A DNA stretch of 30,927 bases from Haplomitrium mnioides (taxonomy: Eukaryota > Marchantiophyta > Haplomitriopsida > Calobryales), in assembly GCA_049999725.1 (NCBI GenBank), contig JBNGIS010032155.1:1-30927 (forward strand), written 5' to 3'. The notes below the pieces were generated by a model. The model had not been told where the DNA came from, did not search any database, and worked only from the letters and a program-made list of their open reading frames with translations. Positions 21,057 through 30,438 of this stretch are shown here, piece after piece; the first letter of the stretch is position 1; the number at the start of each line of letters is the position of its first letter. A program made the translations under genes and the position numbers.

Positions 21057-22344
21057 AGCAACAAAACATTTGAGTGGTAGCTTGTGAAGAAATTAACGGA
21101 TAGTGCCAAAGTCCGAAAGAAAATGGGGGTCGAAGATGCCCCCGCCGATGAAGATCAAGCCTTGACACTTGTCTGCTACCCTCTGATGTTCTGCTTTACT
21201 ACTAGAAAGCAAGAGAGTGGAAGGCAAGATAGTTAAATGAGGTTGCTGCCCTCCCAACCAAAGGAGTGTTTGATGAGAAAAACAAGGATTGAATGTCCTA
21301 TGTCGATGGACTCAACGTGCCATATTATCAAGTCCATGGGGAGTCTAATGCTTGACAATTGAAGAGTTTTGTGAAACCAAGATGTTTCACTTTAACTATT
21401 GCTGATATTCCTTACGGTTGTAACTTTAAGGAATGTAAACATGATGATTTGAAACCCTTCTTGAAGGATGATATTTTTGACATGGTTTCTTCTTTTGTAG
21501 CAATTACTACTTCTGACTTTTGGTCTTTTGTCATTCTCCACTCTTTGCAATAGTTTGGCATTGTAAAAAATGATTTATTGGAGGTTTGTTGTACAATGGA
21601 CCACAACGTTCGGTAAGTTGTATTTTGAGTTTTCATCTGATAGTTTATGAGTTTTATTTTTGCTTTCCTTTTTTTTGTTATTCTTATATGTTTTTTTTTG
21701 TTATTACAGGGACAAAACTAATATTCATCATTTGGGTGCTTCCAGAATCGCTCATGCCCATAAGTATTGGACTTTGGGCTACTAGACGAAGGAGGGCAAG
21801 TGGAGCATGAAGCTCTTCAACTTGCAATTGGATGATGCAAGTGGACGACTTTGGCAAATCATGCAAAGTGTTTTCAACTGCTCAGCTGTGTCGGCAAAAC
21901 TTAAACATCCAAGAGATGTTGCTCATGTGAATGTTTACCAAAAGCTGGAGGCTTTGTATAATTTTTCTATTGACCATTTAACAACAGAGTAAGATTGGAT
22001 TTTAGATCTTTGCTATGGGTTCGGGACAGGCCTTATTTTTTCTTTAAAGCTGATGCAAAATTGCATCGCAGTGGAATATGATAGACATCAACCTATCTTT
22101 ATTCCTCAGAGAGTTTTGACGATGGCTTGTTTGCCATCTGATGTAACCAAGTCTCAGACAGTATACGCGTACCACAAGGAGCATGTTCCTCTTGGTGCTG
22201 CAGATGCTTCCAATGATTTTGTTGCAATTTTTTGGACAAGAAAGTCTTGACAAGATTCTTGTGCAACTGTAGATCCTGAACCTGCTTAGCCATTAGATTT
22301 AGATGACACTATTTCTCCTGAAGAGGATAGGGTTGCAACCTGAG
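21057..22344 (+). pseudogene. Beta-class DNA methyltransferase-like gene, copy C (lacks exons 1-2)
   Basis: Exon 3 (21,057-21,612) and exon 4 (21,710-22,344) flank a 97-bp intron. From 21,359 exon 3 reads VKPRCFTLTIADIPYGCNF (DIPY at 21,404-21,415) and CKHDDLKPF, then FWSFVILHSLQ. Exon 4 reads RIAHAHKYW, GKWSMKLFNLQLDDASGRLW, HVNVYQKLEALYNF, LDLCYGFGTGL (22,002-22,034, AdoMet-binding FxGxG-type loop) and NCIAVEYDRHQ (22,059-22,091). An acidic tail LDLDDTISPEEDRVAT ends at 22,344. The frame is continuous through both exons from 21,359 except for in-frame stops (21,551, in GY-stop-TK near 21,783, near 21,990, 22,248 and 22,290). The DxPY motif suggests an adenine-type or related amino-methyltransferase; the substrate (DNA or RNA) is not shown. 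Confidence 0.75.
21613..21709 (+). other. Small intron of methyltransferase copy C
   Basis: CG|GTAAGT ... TTATTACAG|GGAC. It is T-rich throughout. Splicing restores the frame (CGG GAC AAA) between the DIPY exon and the target-recognition/FxGxG exon. The paralogous intron in copy B has the same position and nearly the same length. Confidence 0.8.
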
Positions 22345-22369
22345 GCTGATGTTATTTTGCTGCATAACT

Positions 22370-22477
22370 GTTATCGCATGAGCACTACACATATACACTC
22401 GGGAGTCTTCAAGACGAATGAGTAGAACAGATCATAGATGACTACTTACATAGGGTATATATATGTCCCTATAACAC
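22370..22477 (-). repeat. 3' LTR of right copia element
   Basis: 108 bp, plus-strand TGTTATCGCATGAGC to CCCTATAACA. It differs from the other LTR at nine sites, all transitions, without indels. It is unusually short for a copia LTR. Confidence 0.92.
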
Positions 22478-22486
22478 TCTCTCTTG
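22478..22486 (-). promoter_or_regulatory. Polypurine tract of right copia element
   Basis: On the minus strand CAAGAGAGAG ends immediately before the LTR start TGTTATAGG, the expected place for second-strand priming. Confidence 0.75.
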
Positions 22487-22541
22487 GCTGATTCTTCTTC
22501 TATTAATCAGCCACTTTTTGGACTATATGCTATATAAGTCC
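22487..22541 (-). other. Two adjacent hairpins next to the polypurine tract
   Basis: GGCTGAT (22,487-22,493) pairs with ATCAGCC (22,506-22,512), a 7-bp stem with a 12-nt loop. GGACTATAT (22,520-22,528) pairs with ATATAAGTCC (22,532-22,541), with one bulge and a 3-nt loop. Function is unknown; they would sit at the 3' end of the element RNA. Confidence 0.5.
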
Positions 22542-22959
22542 TTTGTCCTATTCTATGTATGGTCTCATTAAAACCCTCCCACGTTCTTCCGAGGGAAAAA
22601 GTGCCACCACATAATTTGATAGGTAGTAAAAAAATATGATGATAGTGTGTGGGGTGTGTGTGTACATAACAAGAGTAAAAAAAATGTCAAAATTTGTTGC
22701 TTTGAAAGTAAAGCTAATATGTGGTGTTGTTGCACGGTGTTGTTGCGTTCTTCATAGTTGTGTCTTGAAGATTTGTCTCAAAAAATGATGTCAGCCTCAA
22801 AAGTTGAGAAGTGATGTTAGCTTCTGATATAATCTTCGCATGTCATTGCCTGTATGGCATTTCAGACATATTAGATATCTTTCAAAATAAATGATTGAAT
22901 TTTGAATCCATGATGTTCACGACTAAAAGTCATAGAGAAAAAAAAGGTATAAACAATCA
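22542..22959 (-). other. 3' untranslated part of right copia element
   Basis: No coding signal after the RNase H C-terminus. It contains a GTGTGG-rich stretch near 22,647-22,668. Confidence 0.5.
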
Positions 22960-23775
22960 TTGTTTGCTGCTTTGTTGTAGTTTAGATAGTCTTTGTAAAC
23001 CAAGCCCTTGAGTATGTGCAATGTGCAGAGCAGGTGGAAGTGGTTTGGTGAAGATATCTGCTATTTTATCTTTTCTTGATATCCATTGGACATTTATTTT
23101 GTCACTGTGTTGCTCATGGGTGTAAAAGAATTTAGGGGCAATGTGTTTAATTATGTCGCCATTGATAAAACCTTGAGCAATTTGGTCGACGCATGGTCGA
23201 TTGTCCTCGTATATTATTGCAGGGGACTGAAGTAGAGGTTGGCCTATATTGATGTTGATATGATCAATGAGTTTTCGGACTCATATACATTCTTTTTTAG
23301 CCCCATAGAGTGCTACAATTTCTGCATGGTTAGTCGAGGTAATTGTAATGGTCTGTTTGGTGCTTTTTCATGAGATAGCATTGCTTCCTTTAAGAAAGAT
23401 GTGTCTTGTTTGAGACTTTGCGTCATCAGGATCAGATAAATATCCAATGTCTGCATAGCCGACAATATCATGCAGTGCATTTTTGGGGAAGAAGAGTCTC
23501 ATGTCTTTTGTACCTTTCAAGTATCTGAAAATGCGTTTGAGTCCACTTAAGTGGCGAATGGTGGGTCGGGAGCTGTGCCTTGCGAGCACATTCACTACAA
23601 AAGATATATGAGGTCTAGTCTGATTTGCAAGGTACATGAGGGCTCCTATTGCCAAAAGATATGGTTTTTCTAATCCCAGAGTTTCTTCATGGTCCATTTG
23701 CTTTCCAAACATTTCCTTAGTTGGGTGTGAAGATCTCATTTCCATGGGAGTCTTTGTTGGATGAGCATTGTCCAT
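22960..23775 (-). pseudogene. Copia RNase H and RT C-terminus (right element)
   Basis: The 23,775-23,368 frame reads through the connection region YLLAIGALMYLANQTRPHIS and LSGLKRIFRYLKGT, then RNase H begins with VGYADIGYLSDPDDAKSQT (first catalytic Asp). The sequence continues after a stop with ITSTNHAEIVALYGAKKECI (catalytic Glu region), IYEDNRPCV, and a C-terminus FTKPLPPALHIAHTQGLGLQ near 22,985-23,050. Two or more stops make it inactive. Confidence 0.88.
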
Positions 23776-23779
23776 ATTG

Positions 23780-24135
23780 AATTGTTTGAGAATCTTGGCC
23801 GGATATACTGGTGGACCAGAATCCCATCAGGCAGATGCTCAAACTAGATGTCGAGACAGAGATCAGGTTCTATGATGTCTCGCATTTCAAATATGTCTTT
23901 CAGTTTGGAAATTTTGCTGGCAACTAGAGTTTTTGTGCCAAAAATATTTACATCGTCTATATAAAGTGCAACTATGACGTATTCAGAGCCTTGATGTTTC
24001 ATGAATAGGCATGGAGCAATGTCATCATTTTTAAAATTTGGTGCAATCATCTCTGATTTGAGTCTCTGGTACCAATTTTTGCCACTCTATTTGAGTCCAT
24101 ATATCGATTCTAGGACTTGAACTGCCATTTGTGTG
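23780..24135 (-). pseudogene. Copia RT, palm domain (right element)
   Basis: Minus-strand sequence reads LESIYGLK-stop-SGKNWYQRL (about 24,115-24,070), then FKNDDIAPCLFMKHQGSEYV and the active site VALYIDDVNIFGT (YIDD at 23,963-23,952), followed by a MRDIIEPDLCLDI segment equivalent to MKDLGEPKYFLGI. A stop in YGLK-stop-SG and another after CLDI break the frame. The upstream boundary is an abrupt change from repeat sequence to the conserved YGLK block. Confidence 0.88.
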
Positions 24136-24179
24136 TCTGATTGATTTATTGATGATCTAGATGCATTAATAGAATACTT

Positions 24180-24880
24180 TGCCAACTTCACATTTCATGT
24201 GGTATATGTTCATGATGGGGGACAAAAGGTCCACTCTGTTGTTGCTCATGTAGCTAGTATATATATGGGACTAAAGGTCCTCTGCAGCGTTGTGTGCTCA
24301 GTGAATTGGTTGGCTGGACTAAAGGTCCTTTGAAATGCTGCTTGCTCAGTAAGTGTGCTGGCTGGACTCAAGGTCCTTTGAAATGTTGCTTGCTCAGCGA
24401 ATGCGTTGGTTGGACAAAAGGTCCTTTGAAATCATCATGCAACTTTCTTTCCATCATTTGACATTGTCTTTTCGACATGAGGACTAAAGGTCCTTTTTGG
24501 ATTGGCAGGGGCCTTTTTCGAACAACAGGTCCGTTCATTTGTTGGCCATTGAGGACAAAAGGTCCTTTTCCCAGATTGAGGTCTTTGTGGACAGAAGGTC
24601 CATTCTGAATCATTGTGCCTCTGTAGACTAAAGGTTCATTTTTATAGTGCATATCATGAGGGACAAAAGGTCTAACCTCATAATTTAGGCATTGAGAGAC
24701 AAAAGGTCTAATCTCAGTATGTGAGCCATGAGAGACAAAAGGTCCAATCTCAGTATGTAGGCCATTAGAGACAAAGGATCCAATCTCAGTATGTGGATTG
24801 CTTGGGACTAAAGGTCCATATGCACTGTGGCTATTCTCCCCCTGAATATGAAATGCCATTCTTGATATGAGTTCAGGGGG
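24180..24880 (-). repeat. In-frame G-P-[FL]-V tandem repeat insertion within RT
   Basis: Fifteen near-palindromic GGAC(A/T)AAAGGTCC cores lie at 24,220, 24,268, 24,316, 24,364, 24,412, 24,481, 24,520, 24,553, 24,589, 24,625, 24,661, 24,697, 24,733, 24,769 and 24,805. Spacing is 48 bp in one half and 36 bp in the other, with 69, 39 and 33 between; every interval is a multiple of three. All encode G-P-[FL]-V variants in one minus-strand frame, for example HTEIGPFVSHGSHTEI and KQHFKGP-VQP. The segment lies between the RT motif YLYSTLGT and IYGLK, which are normally about 30-40 residues apart. It adds roughly 200 residues. Four stops occur in the left (C-terminal) part. Confidence 0.9.
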
Positions 24881-24884
24881 TGTC

Positions 24885-25215
24885 TTCAATAAAATCTAGG
24901 TGCCAAGAGTGCTATATAAGTAGACAATGATGACGTCCATAATGTGCATGGTAAGATGCCGTTGAATAGCAAATGCTACCATGTATCTGTAAGTTATAGT
25001 ATCTATGACAAGTGAATATGTGAGGTCACAATCACGTCCAAGGATCTGAGTGTATCCTTTGGCCACTAATCTTGCCTTATATTGTGTGACATCACCTTTT
25101 GCATTAAATTTGCAGACAAAAATAAATATGTGATCTGTTAGCTGGTTGTCGGGAAGTGCTGGCATAACATATCCAAATACTTGTCGTTGTATGAGAGAGT
25201 CAAGTTCCAAATTTA
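24885..25215 (-). pseudogene. Copia RT N-terminal domain (right element)
   Basis: The 25,210-24,896 frame reads MELDSLIQRQVFGYVMPALP, FVCKFNAKGDVTQYKARLVA (the conserved K-x-x-x-x-G-x-x-x-x-Y-K-A-R-L-V-A-K-G motif) and ends IMDVIIVYLYSTLGT, equivalent to MDVVTAYLYGSLD with the first palm Asp. The following KTPPELISRM leads straight into the repeat array. Confidence 0.88.
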
Positions 25216-25258
25216 TTGCTTTCTCCCATTAGGGCCAATTGGTCCTTGATTGTGCTTC

Positions 25259-25600
25259 TTATATATATAAAGGATAAGGTGTATCATTGTCTATGGATTG
25301 TGATACAGAGAATGCAAATAAATCATCCATAGTTGTTTGGTATTTGTCCCATATTTGACTGGTATAGGAATAGTCAATTTCTATTTCATCATTGTATGTT
25401 GCAACGTGTAATGATGTTGGTGATGTTGGCTTATTCCTTGAGACTTTAGGTCTGCCACACTTTGCTCTAGGTTGTATTTCAGTGGTAAGTACGTGGACTT
25501 TTTGAGGTTGTGTTGGTGCATTGGTAGCTTCAATATGTGATTTGGTGATGTTGACTGCATTGTTAAGTACATCAGACATCTTGATTAATGTTTGCTATAA
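25259..25600 (-). pseudogene. Copia integrase-RT linker
   Basis: An open frame (25,579-25,259) with basic and Thr/Pro-rich sequence such as PRAKCGRPKVSRNKPTSPTS, typical of the variable linker with an A-x-x-G-R-P-K motif between integrase and RT. Confidence 0.6.
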
Positions 25601-26680
25601 ATGGAAGAGTCATCTGACTTTGGCATCAGATTGTCCATTTTGTTGGTCGAAGTCTAATGGAAAGTGTTGGTGCCATATTAAGTTGTCCTCAGTTTTTGGT
25701 TGTACAACTTTGTTCTCTTATGTCAAATGTGAAAAAGATTCTTCAAAGAATTGATAGTCTACAAATCGAGACTTAAACACATCAAAGGTTGAGGGTTTAA
25801 GATATCGAATGATTGAAGGAGTTTCAAAACCGATATTTATATGCCTTTTGACGTTGTGGTCCCATCCAAATGTGCGTGGATGTGATATATCTGCTGGAAT
25901 TCCCATTGCAAGTTGGTGTGGGGAACTATGATTGAATGCAGATGGTCTATAACCCAATAGAGATGTTGTGTGCATGATTGCATGTCCCCAAGCAGTGGTG
26001 AGGAGGCTTGAATTCAGAAGTAATGATCTTGCAATGAGTTGTATTCTCTTAATAGCAAATTTTGCAATGCCATTTTGAAATTGTACATGTGGAACTATAT
26101 ATTGTATGTCGATGCCGGCATATGTGCAGAAATTGTCAAAAGTTTGTGAAGAGAATTCTCATGTGTTGTCCACTCTCAGATTTCTGATTGGGTAATCAGG
26201 GAATTGTGTTGAGAGTTTCAAGATTTGGGACAACAGTTTTGGGAAGACCATGTTTTTGGTTGTAAGAAGAGATACTGATGACCATCTGGATGATGCATCA
26301 ATAGTAATAAGCAAGTATCAAAATGACCTTGAAGGTGGACGGATAGGTCCATAGACATCAGTGTGGATTCTTTCGAGGAATCGAAGAATCTTGATTGTTG
26401 TTTTGTCGTGAGAAGGTGCAGTTCTCAATTTTCCTTGTGCGTATGCTAAGCATGGGGTATCCAATGGCAGTGGGTGCACATTTTGTGGTATGCTTTTGCT
26501 ATCATTTTTTATGCGATAGAACATATCTCGTCTCGGATGCCCTAGGCGGTTGTACCATGTGAGAGATGTGGAGACCGGTTTTGTGGAGACATGATGTGAG
26601 CATATTTTGGTAGTGTACAGTTCAGGTGGTGATAGTGATAAGGATTCACATATGTCAAAGCTTGATGTTGTTGGACTCAA
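25601..26680 (-). pseudogene. Copia gag-pre-integrase and integrase (right element)
   Basis: The 26,680-26,318 frame carries TWYNRLGHPRRDMFYRIKND and CLAYAQGKLRTAPS (HHCC zinc region with one Cys now Tyr), then ERIHTDVYGPIRPPSRSF (first catalytic Asp). Broken frames then give LRVDNTREFSSQTF near 26,170 (second Asp; DNGGEF altered), a VPHVQFQNGIAKFAIKRIQ block near 26,070 (third catalytic Glu replaced in this copy), and LLGYRPSAFNHSSPHQLAMG with the GWDHNV and RHINIGFETPSIIRYL C-terminal regions to about 25,740. Confidence 0.85.
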
Positions 26681-26734
26681 GATTTGGAGGACTTTAGTGT
26701 CCTAAAAAGATCTAGTTTGAATGTGAAAACCGTT

Positions 26735-27008
26735 TCGTCATATATCTTGGAAATTGATGAGGCACTTGGTTGCTGCAGGTGCATAAATCGCAGATTTGAT
26801 ATTCAATCTAGTTCTATTTGGAAATAGTATGGTTGTTGGACCATGTCCCTCTTCAATTTGATTGTGGTCGGTAATCGTTGTCATAGGTCTGGAAGAAAGT
26901 TTGATCGATGAGAAGTATTTTTTGTCTTGCAATATGGTGTGCAAAGATGTTGCAATATGTTGATGTGCAATATGTTGTCTACAATGCGCATTGTGATAGA
27001 TTTGTTTT
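26735..27008 (-). pseudogene. Copia protease remnant (right element)
   Basis: The frame at 26,944-26,738 reads MHTILQDKKYFSSIKLSSRP then IEEGHGPTTILFPNRTRLNI and APAATKCLINFQDI, matching the copia aspartic-protease region in which D-S/T-G-A-x-x-H-x-x precedes T-H-T-I-L. The catalytic Asp segment lies in another frame and looks damaged by a local repeat of CAATATGTTG (26,950-26,985). Confidence 0.75.
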
Positions 27009-27009
27009 T

Positions 27010-28080
27010 CTAAATCGACATAGGTGAATAAATCATGTGACTTTCAGAATGTAGATTGTACTGTGGATATTCATCCATGTCTGTCAGTTTCAGTAAGTTT
27101 CCCTGTATCTCATGGTTGTGAGGTTTGATACTTTGTTGGTATAGTCGCGCTAGGTGCGTATGTACTCTGCAAGTGGGGTGGGTGTGGCCACGTGCGACAC
27201 ATCGATTGCAAGTTGTTTGGGGTTGGAGCGAATGAGAATGAGTTTGCCGGCCTCTATGAGATGGTCTGCCACCTTTATTGTTCCATGTGTGCTGTGAAGC
27301 ACGTTCTGGTGTCGTCATTGTGCGATGTTTGTTATGTTGATCCCTATTATTAGAGGTTGGAGGTCGACTGGTGGTCTGACGAGTAGTGCTCCCCTTGAAT
27401 CTAGAGCGTCCCCTTCCTCTACCTCTTGGGAGGTTTTTGTTTTTGGATCGGGGGTATAGCCCAATTCCTGTAAAGTGTGATTCAAGGGTCTAAGAGGGAG
27501 TGGCATACCCTAGGGATCTTTTCTTTGCATTTTCCACAAGGAATAATTGACGCTTTTCAGCTAGTAGCATGTATGATATGAGTTCAGAGTATCGAATGAA
27601 TCGCATATTGCGATATTGGGATGCTAAATTGAGATTGCTCATAGGAAAAGTTGATATAGTTTTTTCTATCTGTTTTTTGTCGGTCACGAGGTGGCAACAG
27701 ATTGCCAGTTGTGAGACAACGCAAAATAGTTTGTTGTTGTAATTTACAATGGATGTATGGTCCTGAACTCGGAGATTAATCCAATCGTGTCTCGCTATAG
27801 GCGCTATGCTTGTCAGATGGTCAAATCTGAGTTTTAGTTCTTCCCACAACATGTGAGGACTGTTATAGTTCAGGTATTGGAGCCTCAGAGGTTCCAACAG
27901 GAGGTGTCGAATGAGTTTTAGGGCTTTGGTTGCATCTTAGGGGGTGATGTCATTGTCCGTGTTGATTGTTTCACGAATATCCTTGGATGTCAAATATGTT
28001 GTGACGTCTAGTGACCATGATGAGTAGTTGGATCCATCCAATCTTAGTGCTTGGAATTTCAGAGATTCTATGGATGTCAT
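27010..28080 (-). pseudogene. Copia gag with zinc knuckle (right element)
   Basis: Gag starts at an ATG at 28,080 with MTSIESLKFQALRLDGSNYS, continues into WSLDVTTYLTSKDIRE and, after one stop, into the 27,897-27,490 frame. That frame has the UBN2-type hallmarks RHDWINLRVQDHTSIVNYN, KTISTFPMSNLNLASQYRN and YSELISYMLLAEKRQ. A basic stretch RGRGRGRSRFKGSTT follows. The CCHC knuckle CNRCVARGHTHPTC (Cys-x2-Cys-x4-His-x4-Cys, all four ligands present) lies in the 27,318-27,010 frame. Gag packages element RNA into particles. A few stops and frame shifts remain. Confidence 0.88.
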
Positions 28081-30070
28081 TTGTAGATATGTGCTCTGTT
28101 CTGTTGAGAGTACCTATGAACGAGAGAGATGAACCAGATTGTCTGGCGAGTGTAGTTGTTGGGTCAGGGCTATAATGGCCTATACTTGGTACAGATTGGT
28201 GATTGATTCGAGTTCAGTAGATCACAGACCCATGTACCTATTTATGTTTTATGCTTTAAGCAGAAAAATCAAAAACTGAAATGAAAAACAGGAAGGAATT
28301 GATTAAATACGAGCCAATCGGTATATACTACCGAGAAATGAAATAAGAAATTGAGGTTGCTAATGATAAAAGAAATTGCCTTGTATAAGTATGTCTCTAC
28401 TGCTTTTGATGTGCTTGTAGCGTGTCCTCCCAGAGCTGTCCTTGTGTGAGCCTAGTCCCCAATCATTGTGGTGCCTCTCTGCAATACAGATTTTGTGAAG
28501 AAAGAAAGAGTAACAGTTGCAGGTATGGCCAGATAGGGGTTTAGCTTGTGGAGGTGACAAGGGTCAGTGTTTTCTATTAGTGTGAGTCGTTTGTATTCTC
28601 TATCAGAAGTATTTCAGAATCAAAGAGTATGTCCTTTGGGAGAGATAGATTCCTTCTGAGAAAAGAAAAGAAAAAGTCAATCAAATACAATTAAGAGATG
28701 GGGTGAAAAAATTGAACCGCGAAGATTTGAAACATAAAGTGAGAGATCCTTTAGTGGCAAGATGTAGTTTTGCTTGTCCGTTGAATGTCAATATAGCTCT
28801 GTGTAGTCGCATGTGTGAAGGTATCTTTCACCAAAAGTATCTCTGGTTGAGCCTTCGTTGCTACATGGACGAGTGAGTTAAACTTGTGCACAGGTATGTG
28901 TAGCCTGTGCTTTGTCTCTCCCTTACTTAGATAGTGCTCCTGTTGTGAGGGACAGCAGAGAACCAAAACAGTAGCAAGGTAATACCAGAAACTGAGAAGG
29001 GAAGAACAATGAAAAGGTGGTAAGCTTGGATGCTTATCCTTCCATGTTAGAAATGAACGAAGGAAGGTACGATGAAAGAGTCCAATATAGGGGTTCATAT
29101 ACTCTAGTGTCGAAGAAGAACGGGTGCACATGTTGGTGTTGTCTCCTGTGTTGGATAGTTCCTAGCAAAGAAAATGGAGAAGACAAGAGTCTCACGAAGA
29201 ACCACGGATTGGAATAGTGAAGAGAGATCACAATGGAAACAGAACGAAACAAGAGAGCATGACCTGATATGTGTTGTTGTTGAAGATTAGGAGGGGTAGA
29301 CAGCTTCAGCCTGTCATAGGAGAGGAACAAAGAAAGACAAACAAAGAGGATACAATGTAGGTTGGCCTGGGACAAGCGTAGAATGTTGTAGTGCTTTGCT
29401 GGAGTCGACGAGTAAAGAAGGCAGTAAACCAATGTTGGGTGGATGTCGTCAAATGGAGGGAAATAGAAGAAAGGAAAGGTCACCCGTGAGGTCACAGTAG
29501 GGAGTGATGTCATTGAGTAGAGAGCAAAAGCCCTCCAAGCAGGCAACACGAAGTGCCACCAAGCATAAGAACCAGTATCCGCTAAGCAAAAAAGGTAAGA
29601 GGTTTGCCGAACAGGGAACACAAGGTCGTCGAGTAAATGAGTTGAGCATTGTCAAACAGAAGAGCAAGGATTTGTCAAGCAGAGGAGCAAGAAATCGCCA
29701 GATGAAGCATCGAGTTGCTGCGGGGTCGAAAATGATCAGATGTTTGAACATTGAGCTAGGGTCGCGAAGGTGAGCGCGTCCTAGTTCGCATGGGAGGTGT
29801 TTCAAAACGAAAGAAAAAAAATAAATGAATGGGGAGTAAATGGTGAGAGGAAAAAAGAAATAGAGGCAAATGCTTAAGAGATGTGCATTTGAAAAAATAG
29901 GTAAGAAAAAACAAATGTCGCCACACAGAAGTGGGGAAAAAGTTCAGCGCCGAGAGAAATAAAATGTGAGTACGCAAAAATGACAAGTACATGGGAGCAT
30001 CCTCATGTGTTGGTGTGGATAGAGCGCATGTGGAAAAAAAATTCCAGTGGAGTCCGTTGTGTTGATAACG
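28081..30070 (-). other. Two-kilobase leader between 5' LTR and gag
   Basis: No recognised protein domain on either strand. The minus strand is pyrimidine-rich (many CTT/TTC tracts), and the longest frame (29,621-29,034) encodes a Ser/Phe/Leu-rich, low-information peptide that I do not believe is a gene. The sequence directly after the LTR (minus TTATCAACACAACGG at about 30,068-30,054) shares only TATCA with the usual tRNA-iMet primer site. This leader is much longer than the few hundred bases usual in copia elements, so nested DNA is possible. Confidence 0.55.
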
Positions 30071-30178
30071 TGTTATCGCATGAGCACCGCACACATACAC
30101 TCGGGAGTCTCCAAGACGAATGAGTAGAATAGATCATGGATGACTACTTACACAGGGTATATGTATGTCCCTATAGCA
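30071..30178 (-). repeat. 5' LTR of right copia element
   Basis: 108 bp, plus-strand TGTTATCGCATGAGC to CCCTATAGCA. It pairs with 22,370-22,477 (99 of 108 positions equal by my count). The minus-strand terminus TGCTATAGGG begins the element. Confidence 0.92.
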
Positions 30179-30438
30179 ATAATAAAGTATTTTTCTTGCA
30201 AAATATTATTTGATTCATCTATTTACTTGTTATATTCCAAATCCAATTCACGATTCAATTTCTTTTGCAAAATTATTTTGAAAAAAAACGAATTTTTTTT
30301 CATTCAAATTAGCAACAAGGTCTATGCTTGCATGGAAGGTTCATACGTCCAATTATTCAGCAGTTTGTGTTCGCCTGGGCTTCAGTTCTCCATGAGCGCA
30401 TTGGCTTTAGTTGTTCAAACTCATGTGGGCTTTAGGTT
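30179..30438 (+). other. Displaced 3' flank of methyltransferase copy C
   Basis: It starts ATAATAAAGTATTTT, which is copy B's own poly(A)-signal region (12,355-12,335 on the minus strand). Further blocks match the copy B flank: AAATTAGCAA, GTCTATGCTTGCATGGAA versus GTCTATCTTGGCATGGAA, and CCAATTATTCAGCAGTT versus CCAATTATTTAGCAGTT. It includes the AATAAA of copy C at 30,181-30,186. It ends where a new LTR begins. Confidence 0.8.

Larger units (their letters stand above)
22370..30178 (-). mobile_element. Complete but inactive Ty1/copia element (right element)
   Basis: Coding order on the minus strand from the right end is leader, gag, protease remnant, integrase, RT and RNase H, between two 108-bp LTRs that begin TG and end CA. 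The flanking 5-mers are ATAAC (22,365-22,369) and ATAAT (30,179-30,183), a target duplication with one mismatch. A polypurine tract abuts the 3' LTR. The flanks on both sides belong to methyltransferase copy C; copy B shows the uninterrupted sequence. Length is 7.8 kb. Confidence 0.93.

Noticed and set aside
24368-24889. G-P-F-V repeat frame as an independent gene or a CRISPR-like array
   Set aside because: Repeats are regularly spaced, but the spacers are related to each other and in frame, and the block is flanked on both sides by RT segments on the same strand. It is an expansion within RT.
29034-29621. 195-codon minus-strand open frame in the copia leader
   Set aside because: Composition is Ser/Phe/Leu-rich as expected from a pyrimidine-rich strand, overlapping frames on both strands are equally long, and no motif is visible. 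Treated as non-coding.
30054-30070. Primer binding site for the right copia element
   Set aside because: Only TATCA is shared with the usual tRNA-iMet complement and spacing from the LTR end is ambiguous, so no site was called.
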